Source: Streptomyces sp. V3I7
Lineage (GTDB): Bacteria > Actinomycetota > Actinomycetes > Streptomycetales > Streptomycetaceae
Reading direction: 5' to 3'
Length of the DNA: 64,000 nt
NCBI RefSeq assembly: GCF_030817495.1
Contig: NZ_JAUSZK010000001.1
Location: 3,513,001-3,577,000, forward strand
The notes under the pieces are model-generated. The model was not told the DNA's origin. It saw only the letters and a list, made by a program, of their open reading frames with translations, and did no database searches. The translations under genes were made by a program, and so were the position numbers. Position 1 is the stretch's first letter. Each line of letters starts with the position of its first letter. Below are positions 46,235 to 55,276 of this stretch, piece after piece.

Positions 46235-46573
46235 ATGACCTTCGTCATCATCCTGGCGGCGATCGTGATCGTGTACGTCGCGATCGTGGTCCATGCGGGA
46301 CGCAAGGACCGCGGCGGCAAGGCGGTGCGCGGGCGCGGGCCGCGGGCGGCGGTGTCGCGCCGGGCGTCGTACGGCGGCAGCGGCAGCGCCAGCGGCAGTT
46401 GGTGGGCGGGCGGCGGTGACTCCGGCGGCTCGTCCCCGGGAGGTCACCACGGGGGACACCACTCCGGCGGACACCACTCCTGCGGGGGCGGGCACTCCTC
46501 CTGCGGCGGGGGTCACTCCTGTGGCGGCGGGTCGTCCTGCGGGGGCGGCGGCGGATGCGGTGGAGGCAGCTGA
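46235..46573 (+). CDS. Small membrane protein with Gly/His/Cys-rich tail
   Basis: A 112-residue protein: an N-terminal membrane helix (TFVIILAAIVIVYVAIVVHAG), a basic stretch, then a C-terminal half made almost only of Gly, His, Ser and Cys (HHGGHHSGGHHSCGGGHSS, then CGGG repeats). The tail could bind metals or be post-translationally cross-linked; no family is known to me. The ribosome-binding site AAGGAAGG precedes the ATG at 46235. Confidence 0.7.
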   Translation: MTFVIILAAIVIVYVAIVVHAGRKDRGGKAVRGRGPRAAVSRRASYGGSGSASGSWWAGGGDSGGSSPGGHHGGHHSGGHHSCGGGHSSCGGGHSCGGGSSCGGGGGCGGGS

Positions 46574-46985
46574 CACGGGGCAGCTGAGCTCCGGACGCGG
46601 GGGAACCGCATCCGCACCGGACGTGGGGGAACCGCACTCGGACCGCACCCGGACCGCACTCGGACCGCGTACCGGGCGCCCGCCGGGAACGCATGGCCGG
46701 CGGGCGCTTGCGCGCATGAAGTGCGCGCCCGGCGCACGCCGTGGTTGAACAGTTGAGCTGTGGGGCCCTCTGAGGGATGGAAACCCGACGAAGTTGGGTA
46801 AAAACGCTGTGGCGGCGGCACAGTTCGTGATTCCCTCTAAATCACCAACGCAGCCCCCTGGACGTCCTCCAGGCGCCTTCACCCCGGCTGGGCAGGCCGG
46901 GTCGACGCGGCCGAACTTCCGGCGTCGGCCGAGGTGCGCCGGACCAAACTCCCTCTTCTTCTTTGCGTGTTAGCGGAGCCGATCC
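46574..46985. other. 412-bp intergenic region
   Basis: No gene is supported. It contains short GC-rich direct repeats (GGACCGCACT-like, about 46630-46670) and a less GC-rich promoter-like part near 46780-46850 with an inverted repeat GTGATT-N7-AATCAC at 46827-46845, a candidate operator for the following DUF2617 gene. Confidence 0.4.
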
Positions 46986-47510
46986 ATGCTCACGACCCTG
47001 AACACCTCCTACAGCGACACAAGTGCGGCCGACCTCGCCTGGGCCCTGGGCCGCGAGCCGCTCCCCGCACTGGCCACCCTCGACCTCGAACTGTTCGGGA
47101 CGAAGCTGCAGTTGAGGCTGCTGGGCGCGTCCCACCAGGTACTCGTGGAGGGGGAGCGGGTCACCTGCTCGGAAACGGTGGCGTGCATCCCGGGGTCCAG
47201 GACACCCCTCCCGCTGGGCGTCGCCAAGCGCGTCGGCGACTGGGAGTACGAGTTCGCGGCGCGCGTCGAGGCCCTCACGCCGGGCTCGTTCGCGGGCCGC
47301 GCCCAGGAGTTGCTGGCCCTCGTCTCCGAGCACCCGCACGGCCTCGCCGGCGTCTTCCCCGGCAGCCCGTACGCGTTCACGGCGCTGCTCGCCCACCGCC
47401 ACGAGGGCCAGGTGCACTGGCGTACGTGGCACGCGTACCCGCAGGACGGGCAGTTGGTGGCGACGCGTACCCGGGTCGGGGCGCGGGTGCCCGCGGCTCA
47501 GTCGTGTTAG
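46986..47510 (+). CDS. DUF2617 family protein
   Basis: A 174-residue cytosolic protein. The opening MLTTLNTSYSDTSAADLAWALGREPLPALATLDLELFG and the later GRAQELLALVSEHPHGLAGVFPGSPYAFTALLAH...VHWRTWHAYPQDGQLVATRTRV are the DUF2617 pattern. The function is unknown. It precedes the spermidine-synthase-like gene, an arrangement I associate with Streptomyces from memory. Confidence 0.85.
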   Translation: MLTTLNTSYSDTSAADLAWALGREPLPALATLDLELFGTKLQLRLLGASHQVLVEGERVTCSETVACIPGSRTPLPLGVAKRVGDWEYEFAARVEALTPGSFAGRAQELLALVSEHPHGLAGVFPGSPYAFTALLAHRHEGQVHWRTWHAYPQDGQLVATRTRVGARVPAAQSC

Positions 47511-47644
47511 GGCCTGTCCTGGGCGGCATCCGCGCGCGAACGGGGCGTCACGGGCGGCGACATAAACACCGTGCGTGTCAACCGCCCGTAGTTCCACACG
47601 TGTGGGTGACGAAGCGTGCCGACGGTGTGACGTAACGTCGCAGC

Positions 47645-49258
47645 GTGATCGATCCGCACCCGCCCGTCCTCCCCGGCGCCCCGCCGCCCCTGGGCGCTCC
47701 CGCGCGGCTGCCCGTCCGGCCGGGGATCGGACGGTTCCTGGTCCTCGTGGTCGTCTTCGTCTGCGCGGCCTGCGGGCTCGTGTACGAACTCGAACTCGTC
47801 GCCCTCGCCTCCTACTTGATGGGCGACTCGGTCACGCAGGCCTCCGTGGTGCTGTCCGTCATGGTGTTCGCGATGGGCGTCGGCTCGCTCGCGGCCAAGC
47901 GGCTGCGCCGGCACGCGGCCGCCGCGTTCGGCGTGGTCGAGGCGGTCCTCGCCCTCGCCGGCGGGTGCAGCGCGATGGCGCTGTACGCCGTCTTCGCCTG
48001 GACCGGCGGCTGGGCCGGACTGTGGGCCGACGGACCGCGCTGCCTGCTCGTCGGCTTCTGCCTCGCCATCGGGCTGCTCATCGGCGCGGAGGTCCCGCTG
48101 CTGATGGAGCTGATACAGCGCGTGCGCCGCCAGGACCCGGGCGGAGCGGTGGCCGACCTGTTCGCGGCGGACTACGTCGGCGCGCTCGTCGGCGGCCTCG
48201 CCTTCCCCTTCTTCCTGCTGCCGTTCCTGGGCCAGTTGACCGGCGCCCTGCTCACCGGCACTGTCAACGTGGTGGCCGGGGGCGCCCTGATCCTCGGCCT
48301 GTTCCGGCACGACCTGACCCGCCGCGCCCGCTGGGTGCTGCTCGTCGCCAACGTCACCGCCCTCGGCCTGCTCGCCTCCGCCGCCGTCCTCGTCGGCGAC
48401 TTCGAACGCGCCGCCCGGCAGGCGGTGTACGGCGACGACGTCCGGGTCGCCCTCCAGACCGACGTCCAGGAGGTCGTCGTCACCGGCGGCACCCACGGCC
48501 GCCCGCTCGATCTGTTCCTGGACGGCCGGCTGCGCGTCGGCGGCCGCGACGAGCACCGTTACCACGAGGCGCTCGTCCACCCCGCGATGACCGGCCCCCA
48601 CGCGCGCGTACTGATCCTCGGCGGCGGGGACGGGCTGGCCGCGCGGGAGGTGCTGCGGCACTCGGGCGTCCGGCGGGTGGACGTGGTCACCCTCGACTCG
48701 GGCCTCGCGCACCTGGCCCGCCGCGACCCGGGACTGTCCGCCCTCAACGGCCATGTGTACGGCGACCCCCGCGTCCACGTCACCACGACCGAAGCCTTCC
48801 GCCGGCTGCGCGCGACGCCCCCGGCGTCGTACGACGTGGTGATCGCCGACCTGCCCGACCCGGGCTACACGGCCGGCACCAAGCTGTACTCCCAGGAGTT
48901 CTACGGCCTGATCCGCCGCGCCCTGCGGCCCGGCGGGCGCGTCGCGGTGCACGCCGGGCAGGTCTCGGGCAGCACCCGGGCCTTCTGGACGGTGGACGCG
49001 ACCCTCCGCGCGGCCGGTCTCGCCACCGCCCCCTACCGCGTCCCCGCGCCCGACCGCTCGGCCGGCGCCCGCGCCCCGCGCGACTGGGGCTTCGTCCTCG
49101 CCGGGACGGGACCGTCCGCGCCGCCCCTCCGGCTGGACCCGCGCGCTCCCCGCCCGCGCGCGCTGACCGACGCCCAGCTGGCGGCCGACGCCCGTGCGGC
49201 GGCCCGTACCCGCATCCCGGGACTGCCCGCGTCGACGCTCGCTCATCCGCGGTACTGA
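47645..49258 (+). CDS. Membrane-embedded spermidine synthase-like protein
   Basis: A 537-residue protein: six to seven membrane helices in residues 30-235 and a polyamine-aminopropyltransferase-type Rossmann domain after that ([71 protein letters not shown]). The usual donor-binding LD-x-A at strand 2 reads [11 protein letters not shown]. Such fusions are common in actinobacteria; it is unknown whether they make spermidine or another aminopropyl or methyl product. GTG start. Confidence 0.85.
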   Translation: MIDPHPPVLPGAPPPLGAPARLPVRPGIGRFLVLVVVFVCAACGLVYELELVALASYLMGDSVTQASVVLSVMVFAMGVGSLAAKRLRRHAAAAFGVVEAVLALAGGCSAMALYAVFAWTGGWAGLWADGPRCLLVGFCLAIGLLIGAEVPLLMELIQRVRRQDPGGAVADLFAADYVGALVGGLAFPFFLLPFLGQLTGALLTGTVNVVAGGALILGLFRHDLTRRARWVLLVANVTALGLLASAAVLVGDFERAARQAVYGDDVRVALQTDVQEVVVTGGTHGRPLDLFLDGRLRVGGRDEHRYHEALVHPAMTGPHARVLILGGGDGLAAREVLRHSGVRRVDVVTLDSGLAHLARRDPGLSALNGHVYGDPRVHVTTTEAFRRLRATPPASYDVVIADLPDPGYTAGTKLYSQEFYGLIRRALRPGGRVAVHAGQVSGSTRAFWTVDATLRAAGLATAPYRVPAPDRSAGARAPRDWGFVLAGTGPSAPPLRLDPRAPRPRALTDAQLAADARAAARTRIPGLPASTLAHPRY

Positions 49259-49318
49259 GGTGACCCACCGGCCCGCGTGAGGGTGTGGATCCGCCGCTCG
49301 TGGGTAGGGTCTGGGGAC

Positions 49319-50281
49319 ATGGAGCACGAGGTTTTCGTTCCGGTCCCGGCCGAGCGGCTGAGGGAGGCGCTCGGCGATCCCGTGCGGGTCGCGCGGGCCG
49401 TTCCGGGGCTCCAGCAGGACGCCGGCGCCGAGCCGCTCGTGGGGCGGCTGAAGGTGCGGGTCGGCGGTCACTCCATCACCTACCGCGGATCGATGCGCGT
49501 CGCGGCGCACGGCGACGGTTCGTACGCCCTCGAAGCCGACGCGACCGAGGCCCGCGGCACCGGCGCGGTCAAGCTCGCCCTCACCCTGCGTCTGCGGGAC
49601 ACGGACGGCGGCGCGGCCGTCGGTGTCGACGGCACCGTCTCCGCGGACGGCCGGATCACCGAGCTCCAGCCCGACGCGGTGGTCACGGCCGCGACGCGCC
49701 TGCTGCACCGCTTCGTGGAAGCGCTGGCGGCCGAACAGACCGAGGAAGCGCACAAGGCCCAAGCGGCCAAAGCGGCCCAGGAGGCCCAGGAGGCCCCGGA
49801 GGGCCCAGAGGCTCAGGAGGCCCCGGAGGGCCCAGAGGCCCAGGAGGCTCAGGAGGGCCCAGAGGCCCAGGAGGCTCAGGAGGGCCCAGAGGCCCCGAAG
49901 GCTCAGGAGGGCCCAGAGGCCCCGAAGGCCCCGAAGGCCTCGGATGCCCCGGAGACGACGGACGCGGCGGCCCAGGAGGCCGAGCCCGAGGCGCGGCCCT
50001 CCGTCTTCGACACCGCGGTCCCGCCGCCCTCCCTGGACCCCGCCACCGAGGACTTCGCCGAGGCGGTCGTCCCCCCGGCCGAGGCGGCCCACGCGCGGCG
50101 GACGATGATCGGGCGCAGCGCGGAGGAGGTCGACCACGCCCCGCCCCGCGGCCGCTACGCCCCCGTACCGGCCCCGCAGACCGTCGCCGCGAGCACGACA
50201 CTCCGCTGGGCGGCACCGGCAGCGGCCCTGGTGCTGGCGTCCGCGATCGTGGTGGGACGCGCGCTGCGCAGGCGCCACTGA
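49319..50281 (+). CDS. CoxG/SRPBCC-like protein with repeat linker and C-terminal anchor
   Basis: A 320-residue protein. Residues 1-145 form a CoxG-type SRPBCC domain (MEHEVFVPVPAERLREALGDPVRVARAVPGLQQD...). Residues about 146-215 are a Glu/Ala/Pro repeat region with five copies of a nine-residue unit (EGPEAQEAQ-like). A short acidic linker follows, and the protein ends in a membrane helix (APAAALVLASAIVVGRALRRRH). SRPBCC domains bind hydrophobic ligands; CoxG relatives assist or anchor molybdenum CO-dehydrogenases, but no such enzyme is encoded here. Confidence 0.8.
   Translation: MEHEVFVPVPAERLREALGDPVRVARAVPGLQQDAGAEPLVGRLKVRVGGHSITYRGSMRVAAHGDGSYALEADATEARGTGAVKLALTLRLRDTDGGAAVGVDGTVSADGRITELQPDAVVTAATRLLHRFVEALAAEQTEEAHKAQAAKAAQEAQEAPEGPEAQEAPEGPEAQEAQEGPEAQEAQEGPEAPKAQEGPEAPKAPKASDAPETTDAAAQEAEPEARPSVFDTAVPPPSLDPATEDFAEAVVPPAEAAHARRTMIGRSAEEVDHAPPRGRYAPVPAPQTVAASTTLRWAAPAAALVLASAIVVGRALRRRH
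49799..49933. repeat. Five tandem 27-bp units
   Basis: Units start at 49799, 49826, 49853, 49880 and 49907, each beginning GAGGGCCCAGAGG. Units 2 and 3 are identical. In frame they add nine residues each, so copy number can change without breaking the protein. Confidence 0.95.
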
Positions 50282-50315
50282 CCGCCCTCTTGATCGGCCC
50301 AGTAGGGTCGGCCTC

Positions 50316-51113
50316 GTGAGTAACGAAGACATCACGCTGACCGCGGGCGACGCGGAAGTGAGCGTGCGGCCGGGCAACGGCGGCCGTATCGGAGGACTTC
50401 GGGTCGGCGGGCTCGAACTGCTCCGGCAGGGAGACCGGTTCGGGTGCTTCCCGATGGTCCCCTGGTGCGGGCGGATCCGGGACGGACGCTTCCTCAACGG
50501 CGGCACCGTCCACCAGATGCCCCTCAACTCCCCGCCGCACGCCATCCACGGCACGGCCCGCGACGGCGCCTGGCGCACCGCCCGGGCCTCCGCCGACGAG
50601 GCGGTCCTCACGTACGACCTGGTCGACCCCTGGCCCTACCCGGCCCGTGTCACCCAGGTCGTCGGGCTCGCCGAGGACAGCCTCACGCTGACCATGTCCG
50701 TGGAGACGTACGAGTCGTCCTTCCCGGCGCAGATCGGCTGGCACCCGTGGTTCAACCGGAACCTCGGCGGCGAGGGTGCGCAGGACGCGCGGCTCGACTT
50801 CAGCGCCGCCTGGCAGGAGGAGCGCGGGGCGGACCATCTGCCCACCGGCCGCCGGATCGACCCGGCGCCCGGTCCCTGGGACGACTGCTTCGGGATGCCC
50901 GGCGGCGTCGACGTCACGGTGACCTGGCCGGGGCAGCTGGAGCTGAGGCTGGGCAGCCGGGAGGAGTGGGTCGTGGTCTACGACGAGCAGGACGCCGCCG
51001 TGTGCGTCGAGCCGCAGACCGGACCGCCCAACGGGCTGAACAGCATGCCGCGCCTGGTCACCCCGCTCGAGCCGCTGGAGGCCACCACCACCTGGAGCTG
51101 GCGCCGCCTCTAA
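50316..51113 (+). CDS. Aldose 1-epimerase family protein
   Basis: A 265-residue galactose-mutarotase-like enzyme: GGRIGGLRVGG, substrate-binding PMVPWCGRIRDGRF, the acid/base histidines in PPHAIHG and GWHPWFN, and the catalytic glutamate in VCVEPQTGPPNGLN. It interconverts sugar anomers; the exact sugar is unknown. GTG start. pyrE follows ten bases downstream. Confidence 0.88.
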   Translation: MSNEDITLTAGDAEVSVRPGNGGRIGGLRVGGLELLRQGDRFGCFPMVPWCGRIRDGRFLNGGTVHQMPLNSPPHAIHGTARDGAWRTARASADEAVLTYDLVDPWPYPARVTQVVGLAEDSLTLTMSVETYESSFPAQIGWHPWFNRNLGGEGAQDARLDFSAAWQEERGADHLPTGRRIDPAPGPWDDCFGMPGGVDVTVTWPGQLELRLGSREEWVVVYDEQDAAVCVEPQTGPPNGLNSMPRLVTPLEPLEATTTWSWRRL

Positions 51114-51123
51114 GCTGGGCGGC

Positions 51124-51672
51124 ATGACGGACACTCGCGGCGCGCTGCTGCAGCAGATCAAGGACAAGGCCGTGGTGCACGGCAAGGTGACCCTGTCGTC
51201 GGGCAAGGAAGCCGACTACTACGTCGACCTCCGCCGCATCACCCTCGACGGTGAGGCGGCCCCGCTGGTCGGCCAGGTCATGCTGGACCTGACCGACGAC
51301 TTCGACTTCGACGCCGTCGGCGGGCTGACGCTGGGCGCCGACCCGGTCGCGACCGCGATGCTGCATGCTTCCGCCGCGCGCGGGAAGGTGCTCGACGCGT
51401 TCGTCGTGCGCAAGGCGGGCAAGGCGCACGGCCTGCAGCGCCGGATCGAGGGCGCGGAGGTCAAGGGCCGGCGGGTGCTCGCCGTCGAGGACACCTCCAC
51501 CACCGGCGGCTCGGTGCTGACCGCGGTCGAGGCGCTGCGCGAGGCCGGTGCCGAGGTCGTCGCGGTGGCCACCATCGTGGACCGTGCGACGGGCGCCGCC
51601 GAGGCGATCGCCGAACAGGCCCAGGTGCCTTACGTGTTCGCCTTCTCGAAGGACGACCTGGAACTGGACTGA
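51124..51672 (+). CDS. pyrE: Orotate phosphoribosyltransferase
   Basis: A 182-residue enzyme of pyrimidine synthesis (orotate + PRPP to OMP). It contains KVTLSSGKEADYYVDLRRITLDG near the N-terminus and the PRPP loop VLAVEDTSTTGGSVLTAVEAL; VVRKAGKAHGLQRRIEG supplies the flexible catalytic loop. Length and order are typical of actinobacterial PyrE. It lies directly after the epimerase gene and before fba. Confidence 0.94.
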   Translation: MTDTRGALLQQIKDKAVVHGKVTLSSGKEADYYVDLRRITLDGEAAPLVGQVMLDLTDDFDFDAVGGLTLGADPVATAMLHASAARGKVLDAFVVRKAGKAHGLQRRIEGAEVKGRRVLAVEDTSTTGGSVLTAVEALREAGAEVVAVATIVDRATGAAEAIAEQAQVPYVFAFSKDDLELD

Positions 51673-51851
51673 CGTACGCCGGCCGCCACGGCCCCCTGGC
51701 CGCGGGACAGGGCACTGTCCACTCCTCGACCAGGGGCCTGGATCATCGGCGCATGTCTGGAAAGATGGGGACGACGCCGATGTCACCCCCAAGGTCTGGG
51801 TCCGGGCCGTAGTACGCACAACGCCAACCCGCACACTCAAGGAGCGGACAG

Positions 51852-52883
51852 ATGCCCATCGCAACCCCTGAGGTCTACCGCGAGATGCTCGACCGGGCGA
51901 AGGCAGGCAAGTTCGCCTACCCGGCCATCAACGTCACCTCCAGCCAGACCCTGAACGCGGCGCTGCGCGGCTTCGCCGAGGCGGAGAGCGACGGCATCAT
52001 CCAGATCTCGACGGGCGGCGCCGAGTTCCTGGGCGGCCAGTACAGCAAGGACATGGTCACCGGCGCGGTGGCCTTGGCCGAGTACGCGCACATCATCGCC
52101 GAGAAGTACCCGGTGACGGTCGCCCTGCACACGGACCACTGCCCGAAGGACAAGCTCGACGGCTACGTCCGTCCGCTCATCGCGGTCTCCGAGGAGCGCG
52201 TGAAGGCCGGCGGCAACCCGCTCTTCCAGTCGCACATGTGGGACGGCTCCGCCGAGACCCTCGCCGACAACCTCGCCATCGCCGAGGAGCTCCTGGCGCG
52301 CGCCGACGCCGCCCGGATCGTCCTGGAGGTGGAGATCACCCCGACCGGCGGCGAGGAGGACGGCGTCTCCCACGAGATCAACGACTCGCTGTACACGACG
52401 GTCGAGGACGCGATCCGTACGGCGGAGGCCCTCGGCCTCGGCGACAAGGGCCGCTACCTGCTCGCCGCGTCCTTCGGCAACGTCCACGGCGTGTACAAGC
52501 CGGGCAACGTCGTGCTCCGCCCCGACCTGCTGAAGCAGCTGAACGAGGGCGTCGCCGCCAAGTTCGGTCTGCCGGCGGGCAGCCAGCCGTTCGACTTCGT
52601 CTTCCACGGCGGCTCCGGCTCCACGGCGGAGGAGATCGCGACCGCGCTGGAGAACGGCGTCGTCAAGATGAACATCGACACCGACACGCAGTACGCCTTC
52701 ACGCGTCCGGTCGCCGACCACATGTTCCGCAACTACGACGGCGTCCTGAAGGTCGACGGCGAGGTCGGCAACAAGAAGGCCTACGACCCGCGCACCTGGG
52801 GCAAGCTGGCCGAGGCGAGCATGGCGCAGCGCGTCGCCGAGGCCGCGCGGAACCTGCGCTCGGCGGGCACGAAGATCAAGTAA
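51852..52883 (+). CDS. fba: Class II fructose-bisphosphate aldolase
   Basis: A 343-residue zinc aldolase of glycolysis and gluconeogenesis. Zinc ligands and signature segments are visible: VALHTDHCPKDKLDGYV (signature 1), QSHMWDGSAETL, LEVEITPTGGEEDG (signature 2), ASFGNVHGVYKPGNV, VFHGGSGSTAEEI and MNIDTDTQYAFTRP. ATG with an AAGGAGCGG ribosome-binding site. It has its own promoter region in the 179 bp after pyrE. Confidence 0.97.
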   Translation: MPIATPEVYREMLDRAKAGKFAYPAINVTSSQTLNAALRGFAEAESDGIIQISTGGAEFLGGQYSKDMVTGAVALAEYAHIIAEKYPVTVALHTDHCPKDKLDGYVRPLIAVSEERVKAGGNPLFQSHMWDGSAETLADNLAIAEELLARADAARIVLEVEITPTGGEEDGVSHEINDSLYTTVEDAIRTAEALGLGDKGRYLLAASFGNVHGVYKPGNVVLRPDLLKQLNEGVAAKFGLPAGSQPFDFVFHGGSGSTAEEIATALENGVVKMNIDTDTQYAFTRPVADHMFRNYDGVLKVDGEVGNKKAYDPRTWGKLAEASMAQRVAEAARNLRSAGTKIK

Positions 52884-52910
52884 GGGCGTTCTTCGAGGAC
52901 CCTTTCCGGT

Positions 52911-52938
52911 GAGCCCGGCGCTGCATGGCGCCGGGCTC
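52911..52938. terminator. Hairpin after fba
   Basis: An 11-bp perfect stem (GAGCCCGGCGC / GCGCCGGGCTC) with a 6-base loop lies 28 bases past the fba stop. Confidence 0.65.
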
Positions 52939-52976
52939 GCTGTCGTCCGGGCTCGCTGTCATTCGGGCTCGCTGTC
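52932..52976. repeat. Three direct repeats of CGGGCTCGCTGTC
   Basis: Copies at 52932, 52948 and 52964, a 16-base period, start inside the right arm of the fba hairpin and end 18 bases before the transporter start codon. Confidence 0.85.
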
Positions 52977-52994
52977 CTGCGGGGGGCCCGGTAT

Positions 52995-54539
52995 ATGTGG
53001 GGCATGCCCGATGTCCGGCTGGCCTCGCCCCAGGGCAAGTGGATCGTGCTCACCACGGTGCTCGGCTCCAGCATGGCGCTGCTGGACTCGACCGTCGTCA
53101 ACGTCGCCCTGCCCACCATCGGCCGCGATCTGAACGCGAGCCTGTCCGCCCTGCAGTGGACGGTCAACGCGTACATGCTCACGCTGGCCGGGCTGATCCT
53201 GCTCGGCGGCTCGCTCGGCGACCACTACGGGCGCCGCAGGATCTTCCTGATCGGGGTCGTCTGGTTCGCGCTGGCCTCCCTGCTGTGCGGCCTCGCCCCG
53301 ACCGACATCGTGCTCATCGCCGCGCGGGCCCTCCAGGGCATCGGCGGCGCGCTGCTGACCCCCGGCTCACTCGCCCTGATCCAGGCGTCGTTCCATCCGG
53401 ACGACCGGGCGAAGGCCGTGGGGCTGTGGTCGGGGTTCGGCGGCATCGGGGCGGCCGTCGGCCCGTTCCTCGGCGGCTGGCTGGTGGACGGGCCCGGCTG
53501 GCGCTGGGTGTTCCTGCTGAACGTCCCGCTCGCCCTGCTCTGCCTGCCCGTCGCCCTGCGGCATGTCCCCGAGTCCTCCGACCCCACGAGCCGCGGCCGC
53601 TTCGACGTCCTCGGCGCGGCGCTCGGCGCCGTCTCCCTCGCCCTGGTGACGTACGCGCTGATCGAGGCCCGCAGCGGCTCGGTCGCCGTCCCGGTGACGG
53701 CCGTGCTGGGCGTGCTGGCGGGCATCGCCTTCCTGTACGTCGAGAAGCACCGCCCCGCCCCGATGATGCCGCTCGACATCTTCGCCTCCCGCCAGTTCAC
53801 GGCGGTCAACCTGGTCACCCTGTGCGTCTACGCGGCGTTCGGCGGCTTCTTCTTCCTCACCGCGCTCCAGCTCCAGACCGTCTCCGGCTACTCGGCGCTC
53901 CAGGCCGGTACGGCGCTGCTGCCGACGACCGCCCTGATGCTGCTGTTCTCGGCCCGCTCGGGCGCCCTCGCCGACCGCATCGGCCCGCGCATCCCCCTCA
54001 CGATCGGCCCCCTGCTGTGCGCCGCCGGCATGCTCCTGATGGTGCGCGTGGGCAAACATGCGAACTACCTCACCGACGTGCTGCCCGCCATGGTGGTGAT
54101 GGGCGCGGGCATGGTCACCCTGGTGGCCCCGCTGACGGCGACCGTCCTCGCCTCGGTGGAGACCGCGCGGGCGGGGCTGGCCAGCGGCATCAACAACGCG
54201 GCGGCCCGCGCGGCCGGCCTGGTCGCGGTGGCCGCGCTGCCCCTGCTGACCGGCATGGCCCCCGACGCCTACCGCTCGGCCGACGCATTCGACGCCGCCT
54301 TCGACCGCGCGATGCCGATCTGCGCGGCCGTCCTGGTCATCGGCTCCGTCCTCGCCTTCACCACGGTCCGCCGACCGACCCCACCCTGCGCCCACCCCCA
54401 CTGCCGCACCCACGGCTGCGTGACCCACCCACCCCTGGAAGGCACGAACACCCTCCCCCCGGAGGGCGAACCGGCGGGACGGGGCGGCGGGACGGGGGCT
54501 CACGACACCGACCGGAACGACGGGAAGCGGCTGCGGTGA
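52995..54539 (+). CDS. MFS drug exporter, DHA2 (EmrB/QacA) type
   Basis: A 514-residue proton-coupled exporter with 14 predicted helices. It shows motif D1 (LDSTVVNVALPTIGRDL), motif A (GGSLGDHYGRRRIFLIG), motif B (RALQGIGGALLTPGSLALI) and motif C (GLWSGFGGIGAAVGPFLGGWLV). The C-terminal 60 residues form an unusual cytoplasmic tail rich in Pro, with PPCAHPHCRTHGCVTHPP, which could bind a metal. The ATG at 52995 is used; one at 53004 is possible. Confidence 0.92.
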   Translation: MWGMPDVRLASPQGKWIVLTTVLGSSMALLDSTVVNVALPTIGRDLNASLSALQWTVNAYMLTLAGLILLGGSLGDHYGRRRIFLIGVVWFALASLLCGLAPTDIVLIAARALQGIGGALLTPGSLALIQASFHPDDRAKAVGLWSGFGGIGAAVGPFLGGWLVDGPGWRWVFLLNVPLALLCLPVALRHVPESSDPTSRGRFDVLGAALGAVSLALVTYALIEARSGSVAVPVTAVLGVLAGIAFLYVEKHRPAPMMPLDIFASRQFTAVNLVTLCVYAAFGGFFFLTALQLQTVSGYSALQAGTALLPTTALMLLFSARSGALADRIGPRIPLTIGPLLCAAGMLLMVRVGKHANYLTDVLPAMVVMGAGMVTLVAPLTATVLASVETARAGLASGINNAAARAAGLVAVAALPLLTGMAPDAYRSADAFDAAFDRAMPICAAVLVIGSVLAFTTVRRPTPPCAHPHCRTHGCVTHPPLEGTNTLPPEGEPAGRGGGTGAHDTDRNDGKRLR

Positions 54540-54720
54540 CGCCCGCGTGACGCATGCGCGCGTCGCCGCCCTGCGCGCGCCGTTCCCTGCCGCCTGCCCC
54601 GCGAGGGAACGCGGTGGGGCGGCGGTGACGGGCTGGGCGGTCTTCGGCGGCTGCCGGTGGTCACGGCCGGCCGGACCCGGCCGGGAGGGCGCCGTGGGTG
54701 GGCGGTGACAGACTGAGGGC

Positions 54721-55134
54721 ATGACGCTTCACGAAAACCTGCTCGGAGGGCCGCCTCCGACCCATCTGCCCGACGACCCGGGGCCGCGTGAGCTGCTCGC
54801 CGGGGGCACCGCGCCTGCCGAGGTCGCCGCCCAGCACCCGACCTCCTCGCTCGCCTGGGCCCAGCTGGCCGACGACGCGTTCGAGCGGGGCTCGGTCGTC
54901 GAGTCGTACGCCTACGCCCGTACGGGCTACCACCGCGGCCTGGACGCCCTGCGCCGCAACGGCTGGAAGGGCCACGGGCCGGTGCCGTGGGACCACGAGC
55001 CCAACCGCGGCTTCCTGCGCGCCCTGCACGCCCTCGCCCGCGCCGCGCAGGCGATCGGCGAGCAGGAGGAGTACGAGCGCTGCTCGCAGTTCCTGAAGGA
55101 CTCCTCGCCGACGGCGGCCCAGACCCTGGGCTGA
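54721..55134 (+). CDS. DUF3151 family protein
   Basis: A 137-residue protein matching DUF3151: NLLGGPPPTHLPDDPGPRELLAGGTAPAEVAAQHPTSSLAWAQLADDA...VESYAYARTGYHRGLDALRRNGWKGHGPVPWDHEPNRGFLRALHALARAA. Helical TPR-like repeats; function unknown. It is conserved in actinobacteria beside tryptophan-degradation genes in my recollection. Confidence 0.88.
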   Translation: MTLHENLLGGPPPTHLPDDPGPRELLAGGTAPAEVAAQHPTSSLAWAQLADDAFERGSVVESYAYARTGYHRGLDALRRNGWKGHGPVPWDHEPNRGFLRALHALARAAQAIGEQEEYERCSQFLKDSSPTAAQTLG

Positions 55135-55149
55135 CCAGGCGCTCGGTGT

Positions 55150-55172
55150 GGCCCGTCCGGTGCGGACGGGCC
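55150..55172 (+). terminator. Hairpin after the DUF3151 gene
   Basis: A 10-bp perfect stem (GGCCCGTCCG / CGGACGGGCC) with a 3-base loop followed by TTG. Confidence 0.6.
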
Positions 55173-55276
55173 TTGCCGTAAACCCCGTGATCGCCGACGA
55201 TGCGAGTGGGGACCGGGGCCCCCGTGCCGGCATCGGCAGGGGCGGACCGCTACCCGGAGTACAACAGGAGACAGCG

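Noticed and set aside
43498..46320. 940-codon minus-strand open frame
   Set aside because: It overlaps the GT-C protein and the aminotransferase in another frame and has Arg/Gly/Pro-rich nonsense sequence.
49799..49933. CRISPR array
   Set aside because: Repeats are directly adjacent, in frame and part of a protein; there are no spacers and no cas genes.
47507..50611. 1034-codon minus-strand open frame with GPLGPPEPSGPL collagen-like text
   Set aside because: The collagen-like look is the complement of the EGPEAQEAQ repeat of the CoxG-like gene; the rest is antisense of the spermidine synthase-like gene.
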